A stretch of DNA of 64,000 bases from assembly GCA_038230035.1 (NCBI GenBank), contig JBBRNX010000001.1, forward strand, positions 186,001-250,000. Direction: 5' to 3'. Positions 38,415 to 47,192 of the stretch are shown piece after piece. The notes beneath the pieces were generated by a model. It made no database searches. It saw only the letters and a program-made list of their open reading frames with translations, and was not told the origin of the DNA. The position numbers and the translations under genes are program-made. The number at the start of each line of letters is the position of its first letter. Within the stretch, counting starts at the first letter, position 1. Origin of the DNA: Gaiella sp038230035. Its GTDB lineage: Bacteria; Actinomycetota; Thermoleophilia; Gaiellales; Gaiellaceae.

Positions 38415-39577
38415 GCGTGACCTCTGCCAAAGGGTTCGTTGCCTCGGGCGTCAGCGCGGGGATCCGGCCGTCGGGCAAGGCCGATGTCTCGCTCGTGCAC
38501 TCGACCGAACCGTGTGTGGGCGCCGGCATGCTGAGCCGGAACAAGGTGCAGGCTGCATGCCTCACGTTGAATCGGGAGCACCTCGCGGTGTCCGAGCCGC
38601 GGGCAGTCGTAGTCAACTCCGGTGTCGCGAATTCGGCGACCGGCGAGGGCGGGCTTGCGGATGCGCGCGCCACCGCCTCGCACACGGCCGCACTCCTTGG
38701 TCTCGCGTCCGAGGAGGTTCTCGTGCTGTCGACGGGCGTGATCGGCGTCCGGTTGCCGATGGAGAAGCTGCTCGCTGGAATTGCCGATGCCGTGCCGCTG
38801 CTCTCGGCGAAGGGTGGCGAGGCGGCAGCTGAGGCGATCATGACCACCGACACCCGCCCGAAGACGGCTGCCGTCACGACGCACGGCTTTACCGTCGGCG
38901 GCATGGCGAAGGGGGCGGGAATGATCCATCCCGACCTTGCGACGATGCTCGCGGTCGTGACGACCGACTACCCGCTCGTGGCCGGCGAGCCGATCGAGTT
39001 CCTCCGGCCGGCGGTCGACGAGACGTTCAATGCGATCTCTATTGACGGCGAGTGCTCGACGAACGACAGCGTGCTGCTGCTCGCGAATGGCGCGAGTGGC
39101 GTCGAGCGCAGCGCCGAGACCGAGACTGCGTTCGCCGGGGCGCTGCTCGAGGTGTGCCGCGATCTCTCGCGTCAGATCGTGGCGGACGGCGAGGGCGTCA
39201 CGGTGCTGGCACAGATCGACGTCTCGGGCGCTGTCGACGACCTCCAAGCAAGAGCCATTGCGCGCCGGATCGCGACCTCGCCGCTCGTCAAGACCGCGCT
39301 CTTCGGGCACGACGCGAACTGGGGCCGCGTGCTGATGGCCGCCGGCTCCGCGCCGCACAACGGCAGCTACGCCGACATCGACGCAAGTCGCGTCAACCTC
39401 TCGTACAACGGGAGCGTCGTCCTACGCGCGGGTGCTCCGCAGGACGTCGAGCCGGACGTGTCGGGAACGACTTGCACGATCGAGCTCGATCTCGGGCTCG
39501 GCTCCGGCCGCGCCAGCTACCTGACGAGCGACCTGTCGTACGAGTACGTCCGGATCAACGCGGAGTACACGACGTGA
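38411..39577 (+). CDS. argJ: Glutamate N-acetyltransferase / amino-acid N-acetyltransferase
   Basis: 388 residues. Ornithine acetyltransferase of the Ntn-like self-cleaving family. The cleavage site is visible as KGAGMIHPDLATMLAVVTTD, with Thr of ATML as the new N-terminus of the beta chain. Recycles the acetyl group from N-acetylornithine to glutamate; the family can also use acetyl-CoA. With argJ present and no argE or argA in the window, a cyclic arginine pathway is implied. Confidence 0.95.
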   Translation: MSVTSAKGFVASGVSAGIRPSGKADVSLVHSTEPCVGAGMLSRNKVQAACLTLNREHLAVSEPRAVVVNSGVANSATGEGGLADARATASHTAALLGLASEEVLVLSTGVIGVRLPMEKLLAGIADAVPLLSAKGGEAAAEAIMTTDTRPKTAAVTTHGFTVGGMAKGAGMIHPDLATMLAVVTTDYPLVAGEPIEFLRPAVDETFNAISIDGECSTNDSVLLLANGASGVERSAETETAFAGALLEVCRDLSRQIVADGEGVTVLAQIDVSGAVDDLQARAIARRIATSPLVKTALFGHDANWGRVLMAAGSAPHNGSYADIDASRVNLSYNGSVVLRAGAPQDVEPDVSGTTCTIELDLGLGSGRASYLTSDLSYEYVRINAEYTT

Positions 39578-40245
39578 GTGGCCGCATCGTCCTGAAGGTC
39601 GGTGGGCGGGTGGCCGCTGATGCAGCGGCGAACGCGCTTGCGCTCGCGGCCGCCGGACACGAGGTGATCGTCGTGCACGGGGCAGGGCCGCAGATCTCGG
39701 CAGAGATGGAACGGCGCGGCTTAACGGTGGAGTTCATCGGGGGCCGACGCGTGACGAGCGCCGCCGGCCTCGAGGTCGTCCGCGAGGCGATGCTTCGCGT
39801 CAACGCGGAGATCTGCGCGGCGATCGGCCCGGCTGCTGTCGGCCTCGCCGGCGACGAGATCGGGCTTCGCGCCACACGGGTCGTGGCGCTCGGCCTTGTC
39901 GGCGACCCCTTGCCGTCCGCGCCGACGCAGGTCGTTGAGGCGCTTGCCGCGGGCAAGATCCCGGTGGTCGCACCGCTCGCGATCGGCCCGCTCAACGTCA
40001 ACGCCGACGAGGCTGCTGCCTCGCTGGCCATCGGGCTCGGAGCCGATCGGATCAGTTTCATCACCGACGTGCGCGGTGTGCTTGTCGACGGCGGCGTCGT
40101 CACGGCGCTGCCCGCGGACGACGCCGACCGGATGCTCGACCGCGGCGCGTTCGATGGGGGGATCGTCCCCAAGCTGATCGCGGCAATCCGCGCTGCCCGC
40201 CACGGCGTTCGAGCGACGATCGGCGTGACCGAGGTGACCGTGTGA
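39574..40245 (+). CDS. argB: Acetylglutamate kinase
   Basis: 223 residues, shorter than the usual 250-300: the N-terminal arginine-sensing helix is missing, so feedback inhibition by arginine may be absent or different. Amino-acid-kinase fold with VVHGAGPQISAEMERRG, PLNVNADEAAASLAIGLGAD, FITDVRGVL and GGIVPKLIAA. Phosphorylates N-acetylglutamate. GTG start overlaps the argJ stop; the stop overlaps argD. Confidence 0.93.
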   Translation: MSGRIVLKVGGRVAADAAANALALAAAGHEVIVVHGAGPQISAEMERRGLTVEFIGGRRVTSAAGLEVVREAMLRVNAEICAAIGPAAVGLAGDEIGLRATRVVALGLVGDPLPSAPTQVVEALAAGKIPVVAPLAIGPLNVNADEAAASLAIGLGADRISFITDVRGVLVDGGVVTALPADDADRMLDRGAFDGGIVPKLIAAIRAARHGVRATIGVTEVTV

Positions 40246-41396
40246 CGGCCCAGTTGCACACGACGGACGCGCCGCTTCTCCCGACCTACGCTCGCGCACC
40301 TGTCACGTTCGTCCGGGGCGAGGGCTGCCGGCTCTGGGACGACACGGGCCGGAGCTATCTGGACTTCGTCGCCGGCGTGGCTGTTGTGGGCCTCGGGCAT
40401 CGTCACCCCGCGCCTCTCGCGGCGGCTCACGGGCAACTCGACCGCCTCTGGCATGCGTCGAACCTCTACTTCACGGAGCCAATGGCCCGGCTAGCTGGCC
40501 TGCTGTCGGGAAGGGTCGGAGGGGCGCAGGCGTTCTTCTGCAATTCCGGCGCGGAGGCAGTCGAAGCTGCCTTGAAATATGCGAGGAAAGCAACAGGGCG
40601 GACGCGGGTCGTCGCACTCGAAGGCGGCTTCCACGGCCGGACCTATGGCGCGCTCTCCGCGACGGGGCAGCCGGCGAAGTGGGAGGGATTCGGTCCGCTC
40701 GTGCCTGGTGTCTCGTTCGCACCGCCGAACGACATCGAGGCGCTGGAGGCGACGATCGCGCCCTCTGCTGATGTGGCTCTCGTTCTCCTCGAGCCGATTC
40801 TCGGCGAGGGCGGGGTCATCCCGCTCGAGCCGGAGTTCGTCGCGGCGGCAGCAGAGATCGCCGCCGAGTCCGGTGCGTTGCTGTGCGCGGACGAGATCCA
40901 GACCGGCGTCGGTCGCACCGGGACGTTCCTCGCGAGTGAGCGGTTCGACCTCCAACCGGATCTCGTCACGCTTGCCAAGGGCCTCGGGAACGGCTTGCCG
41001 ATCGGTGCGCTGCTCGTAGCCGACAGTGCCCCCCGCGGGTTCGCCCCCGGCGATCACGGCTCGACCTTCGGCGGCAACCCTGTGTGCTGCGCGGCAGCGT
41101 GCGCAGTCGTGGATGCGATTGACGACGATCTTCTCTCGAATGTGCGTGACCGCGGCGCGGAGTTGGCCGCTGGGCTCGCAGCGATGCCGGGCGTGACCGG
41201 GGTGCGAGGCGAAGGCCTTCTGCTCGGAGTGACGCTCGACAGACCCGTGGCAGCGGTGGTGGACTCCTGCCGTGACCACGGCCTCCTCGTCCTTTCCGCG
41301 GGCCCAGACGTATTGCGGCTAACCCCCCCGCTCGTCGTGGGCCCCGCGGAGGTCGAGGAAGCACTCGGCGTTGTCGGCGCGGTGCTGGCGTCGTAG
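40242..41396 (+). CDS. argD: Acetylornithine aminotransferase
   Basis: 384 residues. Class III PLP aminotransferase: FCNSGAEAVEAALKYARKAT, GGFHGRTYGALSATGQ, CADEIQTGVGRTG, PLP lysine in TLAKGLGNGLPIGALL. Converts N-acetylglutamate semialdehyde to N-acetylornithine. GTG 40242 overlaps the argB stop by four bases. Distinct from the GabT-like paralogue at 2089. The arg operon is interrupted after this gene by a toxin-antitoxin pair. Confidence 0.95.
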   Translation: MTAQLHTTDAPLLPTYARAPVTFVRGEGCRLWDDTGRSYLDFVAGVAVVGLGHRHPAPLAAAHGQLDRLWHASNLYFTEPMARLAGLLSGRVGGAQAFFCNSGAEAVEAALKYARKATGRTRVVALEGGFHGRTYGALSATGQPAKWEGFGPLVPGVSFAPPNDIEALEATIAPSADVALVLLEPILGEGGVIPLEPEFVAAAAEIAAESGALLCADEIQTGVGRTGTFLASERFDLQPDLVTLAKGLGNGLPIGALLVADSAPRGFAPGDHGSTFGGNPVCCAAACAVVDAIDDDLLSNVRDRGAELAAGLAAMPGVTGVRGEGLLLGVTLDRPVAAVVDSCRDHGLLVLSAGPDVLRLTPPLVVGPAEVEEALGVVGAVLAS

Positions 41397-41431
41397 TTTG
41401 CTTGGTGTTCCGAGCACGAATTTCGCACCGA

Positions 41432-41450
41432 GTAGCACGCGTGCTACACT
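41432..41450 (+). promoter_or_regulatory. Operator palindrome and -10 of the toxin-antitoxin pair
   Basis: GTAGCACGCGTGCTAC (41432-41447) is a perfect 16-bp palindrome. TACACT at 41445-41450 is a -10 hexamer overlapping its right arm and ending eight bases before ATG 41459. The arrangement fits autorepression by the antitoxin or the complex. Confidence 0.75.
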
Positions 41451-41458
41451 AGGCTAGC

Positions 41459-41710
41459 ATGAGGGAACTGACCCAGCGCGAGCTGCGGAACGAGAGCGGG
41501 GACGTGATGCGCGCTCTCGACCGGGGCGAATCGTTCCTCGTGACGCGCAACGGCGTGCCGGTAGGCGAGTTGATCCCGCTCCGAGAGCGGGCGTTCGTCC
41601 CGGTCGATGCCGTGAGCGCCGCTTTCCGGGGCGCTCCGAGGGTCGATCGCGATCGGTTCCGGAGCGACGTCGACGCCATCGTCGATCAGAGTCCGCTGCC
41701 GGATGCCTGA
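41459..41710 (+). CDS. Phd/YefM-type antitoxin
   Basis: 83 residues. The N-terminal DNA-binding fold reads MRELTQRELRNESGDVMRAL and FLVTRNGVPVGELIPL, the prevent-host-death pattern; the C-terminal 35 residues would wrap the toxin. ATG follows a TACACT hexamer by eight bases. Its stop overlaps the toxin start (ATGCCTGA). It lies between argD and argR, on the same strand. Confidence 0.85.
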   Translation: MRELTQRELRNESGDVMRALDRGESFLVTRNGVPVGELIPLRERAFVPVDAVSAAFRGAPRVDRDRFRSDVDAIVDQSPLPDA

Positions 41711-42125
41711 GACGAGACACGCGCGGGGACTCGTCGACACCTCCGTTGTCATCGATCTCGAGCGGATCGACCCCGCAAGCTTGCCGCTCGAACTCGCGAT
41801 CTCGGCCGTGACGCTCGCCGAGCTCGCTGCCGGCCCTCATGCAACGCCCGACCCTGACGAGAGGGCGCGCCGGCAAGACCGGCTCCAACGCGTCGAGGCC
41901 ACGTTCGAACCGATTCCGATCGACGCGGGAACAGCGCGGGCATACGGGCGGATCTACGCTGCGGTCGTGTCGGCCGGTCGCAAAGCACCCGGCAGACGGG
42001 CATTCGACCTGCTGATTGCGGCGACCGCTCTCAGCGCGGAGTTGCCGCTCTACACCTGCAACTCGGCCGACTTCGCCGGGATCCCAGCCGTGCTCGAGAT
42101 CGTGGCCGTTCAGCCGACAGCATGA
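41703..42125 (+). CDS. vapC: VapC-type PIN-domain ribonuclease toxin
   Basis: 140 residues. PIN acidic residues are visible in GLVDTSVVIDLE, VTLAELAAG, and RRAFDLLIAATAL with the final Asn/Asp in CNSADF. PIN toxins cut RNA (tRNA or rRNA in known cases) with Mg. Translated with the overlapping antitoxin. The next gene, argR, starts 37 bp downstream with its own promoter, so transcription from this pair could also reach argRGH. Confidence 0.88.
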   Translation: MPETRHARGLVDTSVVIDLERIDPASLPLELAISAVTLAELAAGPHATPDPDERARRQDRLQRVEATFEPIPIDAGTARAYGRIYAAVVSAGRKAPGRRAFDLLIAATALSAELPLYTCNSADFAGIPAVLEIVAVQPTA

Positions 42126-42131
42126 GGACAT

Positions 42132-42166
42132 CAATGCATATTTCGCTAGACTCCCGCATAGTATGA
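42132..42166 (+). promoter_or_regulatory. argR promoter with two ARG-box-like half sites
   Basis: AATGCATATTTC (42133-42144) and CATAGTATG (42157-42165) flank TAGACT (42147-42152), a -10 hexamer ten bases before ATG 42163. Both half-sites resemble the argC operator. Autoregulation by ArgR, with control of argG-argH downstream, is the likely meaning. Confidence 0.6.
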
Positions 42167-42627
42167 ACCGACGGGAGCGACAGGCCGCGATCCTCCAGCT
42201 CGTCCAGGCGCATGCGATCTCGACGCAGAGCGAGCTCGCCGCGGCGCTTCGCGAGGCGGGACACGACGTGGTGCAGACGACCGTGTCGCGGGACGTTTCG
42301 GAGCTCGGTCTCATGAAGGTTCGAGCGCCGAGCGGCAGGCTGATCTATGCACCGCCGGGCAGCGAGGATCTCGATCGCCTGCACGCGATCCACGCCGCGA
42401 TGCGGCGCTATGCGATCTCGACCGAGGCCACCGGAGGGCTTGTCATCGTCACGACGCCGTCGGGCTACGCGAACGCGCTTGCGCAGGCGATCGACGAAGG
42501 CGGGCACCCGAGGATCGCCGGTACGCTCGCGGGCGACAACTCGATCTTCATCGCCGTCAGGGAGGGGACGTCCGCAGCGAGCCTGCGGGACGAGCTGACG
42601 GGTCATCTTGTGGAAGGAGCCGCGTAG
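42163..42627 (+). CDS. argR: Arginine repressor
   Basis: 154 residues. N-terminal winged helix (about 1-70; AILQLVQAHAISTQSELAAAL and TTVSRDVSELGLMKV) and C-terminal hexamerisation/arginine-binding domain (TTPSGYANALAQAIDE and GTLAGDNSIFIAV). Represses arginine synthesis when arginine is high. ATG 42163 is set by homology and the -10 hexamer. Stops two bases before argG. Confidence 0.95.
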   Translation: MNRRERQAAILQLVQAHAISTQSELAAALREAGHDVVQTTVSRDVSELGLMKVRAPSGRLIYAPPGSEDLDRLHAIHAAMRRYAISTEATGGLVIVTTPSGYANALAQAIDEGGHPRIAGTLAGDNSIFIAVREGTSAASLRDELTGHLVEGAA

Positions 42628-42629
42628 CC

Positions 42630-43889
42630 GTGCCTCGGATCGCTGTCGTTGCATATTCAGGGGGCCTCGACACGAGTTGCATCGTGGCCTGGCTGAAGGA
42701 GGAGTGGTACGGGTTCGACGAGGTCGTCGCCGTGATCGTGGATGTCGGCCAGGAGTTCGATCTCGAGGAGTCCGTCGCGCGCGGCAAGGCCGCCGGCGCC
42801 GACGACGTCGTCCTGATCGATCGCAAGCACGCGTTCGCAAACGACCAGTGCGCGAGGGCGATCAAGACGAACGCGCTCTACGAAGGCAAGTACCCGCTCG
42901 TCTCCGCGCTCTCCCGACCCGTAATTGCGCAGGCGGTTGCCGAGATCGCGCTCGAGCTCGGTGCCGAGGCTGTCGTGCACGGCTGCACCGGGAAGGGCAA
43001 CGACCAGCTTCGCTTCGAGCTCGCCTTCAAGGCGCACTACCCGGGCGTCCGGGTCATCGCACCGCTGCGCGACAAGGTCTGGACGCGCGACGAGGAAATC
43101 GACTATGCGATCGCCAAGGGGATCCCGGTCGTGCAGACGCAGGCCTCGCCGTTCTCGATCGACGAGAACCTCTTTGGCCGTGCGATCGAGGCCGGCGCGC
43201 TCGAGGATCCGTGGAACGCGCCGCCGGACGAGCCGTACGCCCTCACGTCGGATCCGCTTTCCGCGCCGGAGCCGGCCGAGATCGTGGTCGGCTTCGAGCA
43301 CGGTGTTCCCGTGACGCTGGACGGTGAGGACCTGCCGCTCGCGGGGCTGATCTCGAAGCTGAATGGGCTCGCTGGCGCCTACGGGATCGGCCGGATCGAC
43401 ATGATCGAGAACCGCGCCGTCGGCATCAAAAGCCGCGAGGTGTACGAGTCGCCGGCCGGGATCGCGCTCATCACCGCGCACTCCGCGCTCGAAGACATCG
43501 TGCTGACAAAGGACGAGGCGCGGATCAAGCGCGGCCTCGAACAGCGCTGGACGGAGCTCGTCTACGAGGGGTTGTGGTTCAGCCCGGCACGTGAGGCGAT
43601 CGACGCGTTCGTCGACAAGACGCAGGAGCTCGTCACCGGCGAGGTGCGGCTGTCGCTGCAGCCGAATGCGGCCATCGTCACCGGGCGCCGCTCCGAGCAC
43701 ATGCTCTACGCCGAGAAGCTTGCCTCGTATGGCACCGGCGAGACCTTCCCGCACGACGCAGCGGAGGGCTTCATCCGCATCTCGTCGCTGGAGACGGAGC
43801 TCGCGGCAGCCCGCACTCGGGCGCGTGGAGCGACGCATGCCAGCGAGGGCGAGGCAAGCCTCGCCCCTACGGGGTCGAGGACCATATGA
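42630..43889 (+). CDS. argG: Argininosuccinate synthase
   Basis: 419 residues. ATP pyrophosphatase P-loop VVAYSGGLDTSCIVAWL, then CTGKGNDQLRFE and EENLFGRAIEAG-like text (DENLFGRAIEAGAL). Joins citrulline and aspartate. GTG start. The last 16 or so residues (ASEGEASLAPTGSRTI) lie beyond the normal end and are encoded by an inserted GTAGGGGCGA-family repeat. The stop overlaps the argH start (ATGA). Confidence 0.95.
   Translation: MPRIAVVAYSGGLDTSCIVAWLKEEWYGFDEVVAVIVDVGQEFDLEESVARGKAAGADDVVLIDRKHAFANDQCARAIKTNALYEGKYPLVSALSRPVIAQAVAEIALELGAEAVVHGCTGKGNDQLRFELAFKAHYPGVRVIAPLRDKVWTRDEEIDYAIAKGIPVVQTQASPFSIDENLFGRAIEAGALEDPWNAPPDEPYALTSDPLSAPEPAEIVVGFEHGVPVTLDGEDLPLAGLISKLNGLAGAYGIGRIDMIENRAVGIKSREVYESPAGIALITAHSALEDIVLTKDEARIKRGLEQRWTELVYEGLWFSPAREAIDAFVDKTQELVTGEVRLSLQPNAAIVTGRRSEHMLYAEKLASYGTGETFPHDAAEGFIRISSLETELAAARTRARGATHASEGEASLAPTGSRTI
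43845..43870. repeat. GTAGGGGCGA-family repeat inside argG coding end
   Basis: One hairpin unit: GGGCGAGGC, a two-base turn, and GCCTCGCCC, ending CCCTAC. It lies in frame in argG, giving GEASLAPT. Orientation is opposite to the copies that donate TAG stop codons, so no stop is created. Confidence 0.85.
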
Positions 43890-45118
43890 GTCTCTGGGCA
43901 GGTCGGGTGGAGGGCGCGCTCGACCCGGCGGTGTGGGAGTTCTTGCGCGCCGACGACGCGGAGCTGCTCCCGTACGACTGCGAGGCGACCGCTGAGCACG
44001 CGGGTCGCTTGCACGCAGCCGGGTTGCTCTCCGATGACGAACTGGACGAGGTGGAGGGCAGGCTCGCCGAGATCGCCCAGGATCCGGCCTTGTATCTCGA
44101 CTCCGACGAGGACGTCCATTCCGCGATCGAGCGGCTGCTCGGCGAGGTAGGACGGAAGATTCACGCCGGCCGCTCGCGCAACGATCAGGTGGCCGCGGCC
44201 TTCCGGCTCTACGCGCTCGATGCCTGCGCCGAGGCGCGGGAGGAGATCGACGCGCTCGCGCTCGTAGTCCTCTCGTTTGCCGAGACGGAGGCAGACACGG
44301 TGATGCCTGGCTACACGCACATGCAGCGTGGCCAGCCGGTGACGCTCGGCCACCATCTGCTTGCGTGGGTCGAGATGCTCGATCGCGACCGAACCCGGTT
44401 CGCCTATGCCGCCGAAGCTGCGGCCGAGAGCCCGCTCGGCGCGGGCGCGCTTGCCGGCTCGACACTCGCGTTGCCGCCACCGTCAGGCCAGATGCGCAAC
44501 TCAGTCGATGCCGTCGCCGATCGCGATTTCGCGCTCGACTACCTGTACGCAGCCGCCGTGCTCTTCACGCATCTGTCGCGCATCGGCGAGGAGATCGTGA
44601 TCTGGGCGACATCGGAGTTCGGCTTCGTTCGGCTGCCGGAGACTGCCGCGACGGGGTCGTCGATGATGCCGCAGAAGTTGAACCCGGACGTCGCCGAGCT
44701 CGTGCGCGGCAAGGCTGGGATGGCGATAGGCCGGCTCACGGGCCTCCTCGCAACGGTGAAGGGCTTACCGCTCGCCTACGACCGCGATCTGCAGGAGGAC
44801 AAGGGGCCGGTCTTCGCCTCCCGCCGCGAGGTGCGAGGCGCGTTGCAGGCGCTGATGGTGCTCGTCAGCGGTCTCGAGGTGAACCGCGAGCGGCTCGCCG
44901 AGGCTGCATCCGATCCGCTGCTCCTCGCGACCGATGCAGCCGAGGCGCTGGTGGTCGTGGGCGTTCCGTTCCGCGACGCCCACGAGCAGGTGGCCGAGCA
45001 GGTGCGGGACGGGAGCTTCGTGGCTCCCGCGATGCCGGCTCACCGGCCGGCGCCGGGGCCCGGCGGCGTGCGCGAGGCGCTGGCCGAAGCCCGGCAGCGC
45101 TTCGGTGACAACCTCTAG
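43886..45118 (+). CDS. argH: Argininosuccinate lyase
   Basis: 410 residues, somewhat short of the usual 450-470. Fumarase/aspartase superfamily: HAGRSRNDQVAAAFRLY, TVMPGYTHMQRGQPVTLGHH, and the signature GSSMMPQKLNPDVAELVRGKAG around the catalytic Ser. Releases arginine and fumarate. Coupled to argG by overlap. A small hairpin (ACGCCG/CGGCGT, 45132-45148) after the stop may end the operon. Confidence 0.95.
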   Translation: MSLWAGRVEGALDPAVWEFLRADDAELLPYDCEATAEHAGRLHAAGLLSDDELDEVEGRLAEIAQDPALYLDSDEDVHSAIERLLGEVGRKIHAGRSRNDQVAAAFRLYALDACAEAREEIDALALVVLSFAETEADTVMPGYTHMQRGQPVTLGHHLLAWVEMLDRDRTRFAYAAEAAAESPLGAGALAGSTLALPPPSGQMRNSVDAVADRDFALDYLYAAAVLFTHLSRIGEEIVIWATSEFGFVRLPETAATGSSMMPQKLNPDVAELVRGKAGMAIGRLTGLLATVKGLPLAYDRDLQEDKGPVFASRREVRGALQALMVLVSGLEVNRERLAEAASDPLLLATDAAEALVVVGVPFRDAHEQVAEQVRDGSFVAPAMPAHRPAPGPGGVREALAEARQRFGDNL

Positions 45119-45181
45119 GCGATGTGACGCGACGCCGGGCTGCGGCGTAGATGGAGCACACCGACCCTCGGAGGCTCCCAC

Positions 45182-45883
45182 ATGAAACGTCTCGCAGCTG
45201 TCGCTCTCCTCCTTCTTGCCGCCGCGGCCATCGCCGGCGTCGCCCGACCGGACGGCTCGCACGCCGCAGGTACGCCGACCGCCGCTGACACACCGCGCAC
45301 GATCACGGTCTCGGGAACGGGCACCGCGACCTCGATCCCGACGAAGGCGACCGTCTCCTTCGGCGTACAGATCCAGAATCCGTCTGCGAAAGCGGCTCTG
45401 GCGCAGAACGCGCGCGAGATGCAGCAGGTCATCGATGCCCTCGAGAAGGCAGGCGCGCGGGAGATCACGACCCAATCCGTGTCGCTTTCTCCGACCTATG
45501 GCGACAACGGCCAGTTGACCGGCTATGCCGCGTCGAACACGGTGTCGGCGACTGTGACGTTCGCGGCCGCCGGTGCGACGATCGACGCAGCGGTCGGCGC
45601 CGGGGCGAATCAGATCTACGGGCCGTCGCCGCTGCTCGGCGATCTCGAGACGCAGTACCAGAAGGCCCTTGCGGAGGCGGTCGCGAACGCGCGGGCGCGT
45701 GGCGAGGTGCTGGCGAAGGCTGCGGGTCAGACACTCGGTGCGGTGGCGTCGGTCGTCGAGGGGGGCAACGTCTCGGTGCCACAGCCGTACGCGAAGGCCG
45801 CAGCGGCCGACTCTGCGACGCCCGTTGTCAGTGGTCCGCAAGACACGACCGCGTCGGTGACCGTCACGTTCCTGCTCGCGTAG
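45182..45883 (+). CDS. Secreted SIMPL-domain (DUF541) protein
   Basis: 233 residues. Signal peptide (MKRLAAVALLLLAAAAIAGV, cleavage likely near AHAAG), then a SIMPL/DUF541 domain starting PRTITVSGTGTATSIPTKA, with NAREMQQVIDALEKAG and ITTQSVSLSPTY. Members are periplasmic or secreted oligomeric proteins of uncertain role (oxidative stress, outer-layer integrity). GGAGG lies ten bases before ATG. The TAG stop is supplied by a degenerate repeat. Confidence 0.9.
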   Translation: MKRLAAVALLLLAAAAIAGVARPDGSHAAGTPTAADTPRTITVSGTGTATSIPTKATVSFGVQIQNPSAKAALAQNAREMQQVIDALEKAGAREITTQSVSLSPTYGDNGQLTGYAASNTVSATVTFAAAGATIDAAVGAGANQIYGPSPLLGDLETQYQKALAEAVANARARGEVLAKAAGQTLGAVASVVEGGNVSVPQPYAKAAAADSATPVVSGPQDTTASVTVTFLLA

Positions 45884-45935
45884 AGGCGAGGCTGGCCGCG
45901 CCCTCGCCTCCCGAGGGCGACCCAACGGCCGCCCT
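45880..45935. repeat. Degenerate GTAGGGGCGA-family inverted pair
   Basis: Left half GTAGAGGCGAGGCTGGCC, right half GAGGGCGACC to GGCCGCCC. The left GTAG contains the stop codon of the SIMPL gene. More diverged than the 16087 copy. It fills most of the gap before the MFS gene. Confidence 0.6.
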
Positions 45936-45975
45936 TTCATGATGAGACGCCCACCGCCGGATAGGCTCGGCGGCG

Positions 45976-47186
45976 GTGGGCGCTCTTCGGTATCGCGACT
46001 TTCGGCTGCTGTTTGTCGGCCAGTTCGTTTCGCTCTTCGGGGACGGCCTGTTCGCGGTGGCACTCTCGTTCGCTGTTCTCGAGACCACCAACTCCCGCGC
46101 CGACCTGGGGATCGTGCTGGCGGCCGGGGCGCTGCCGCTCGTCGCGCTTGTCCTGATCGGCGGTGTGTGGGCCGACAGACTGTCACGGCGGAGGCTGATG
46201 CTCGCCGCCGACGGCGTACGAATGGCGATCCAGGCAACACTCGCCGTCCTGATTGGCACCGGGCACGCGACGCTCTGGGTGTTCATCGGACTGAGCGTGA
46301 TCTACGGCGCTGCGATGGCCTTCTTCTCGCCGGCGTCGACTGGGCTGATCCCGGAGTTGTTGCCGGCCGACGAGTTGCGACGCGCGAACGGCCTGCTCGG
46401 GATCACGCGGAGCATCACGGCGATTGGCGGCGCAGCTGTCGGCGGCGTACTCGTCCTATCGGGCCGGGAACAGCGATCGGCCTCGACAGCGCCACGTTCG
46501 CGGTCAGCGCGGCTGCGTTGGCGTTGATGCACACCAACAGCGTTTCGAGCGATGCGCGGGCAGCGTTCTTGCATGAACTGGCCATCGGGTGGAGAGAGGT
46601 CCGGAGCCGTCCCTGGGTATGGATGACGATCCTCAACATCTCGCTGTTTCTGATGCTCTACGTCGCGCCGTTCGACGTGATCGGCCCGATCGTCGCTCGC
46701 GAGTCGCTTGGCGGCGCAACGGCCTGGGGGTTGATCAGCGCCAGCTTTGCTGTCGGCATGGCGCTCGGCGGTGCCGTGGTCATCGTCGTCCGCTTGAAAC
46801 GGCCGGTGCTCGTCGCGGCGATCCTGTTCACCATTACGAGCTTCTCGCCCTTGCTGCTCGCGTTCACCGCGCCGCTCGGGTTGATCTGCAGCTCGTACGC
46901 AGTGGAAGGAATCGGCGTCGGGATCTTCGTGACAACGTGGGACACGGTCATGCAGCGCGAGATCCCGGAGGAGGTGCTCTCGCGCGTGAGCGCGTGGGAC
47001 TGGATGGGGTCGCTGGCCGGGATGCCGCTCGGGTTTGCGCTCACCGGGCCGCTGATCGCCGTCGCCGGGGAGCGGCACGTGCTGTACGGCATGACGGCCT
47101 GCGCGCTCGCCCTTTCGATCTGGATGCTGCTCGCGCCCGACATCAGGCGGATCGGGGCCGTGACCAACCGACCCCAATCCGCCTGA
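45976..47186 (+). pseudogene. MFS transporter, frameshifted
   Basis: Two frames make one major-facilitator protein of about 403 residues. The first runs 45976 to about 46463 (GALRYRDFRLLFVGQFVSLF, GVWADRLSRRRLMLAADG, TGLIPELLPADELRRANGL). The second continues to 47186 (GPGTAIGLDSATFAVSAAAL, then about six more membrane segments). The switch is at GGG 46461-46463: one more G would give LSGPGTAIGLD in frame. Similar to MFS drug exporters of the enterobactin-exporter/MefA kind. GTG 45976 with TAGGCT eight bases upstream. Real mutation or assembly error cannot be told apart here. Confidence 0.8.
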
Positions 47187-47192
47187 GCTCGC

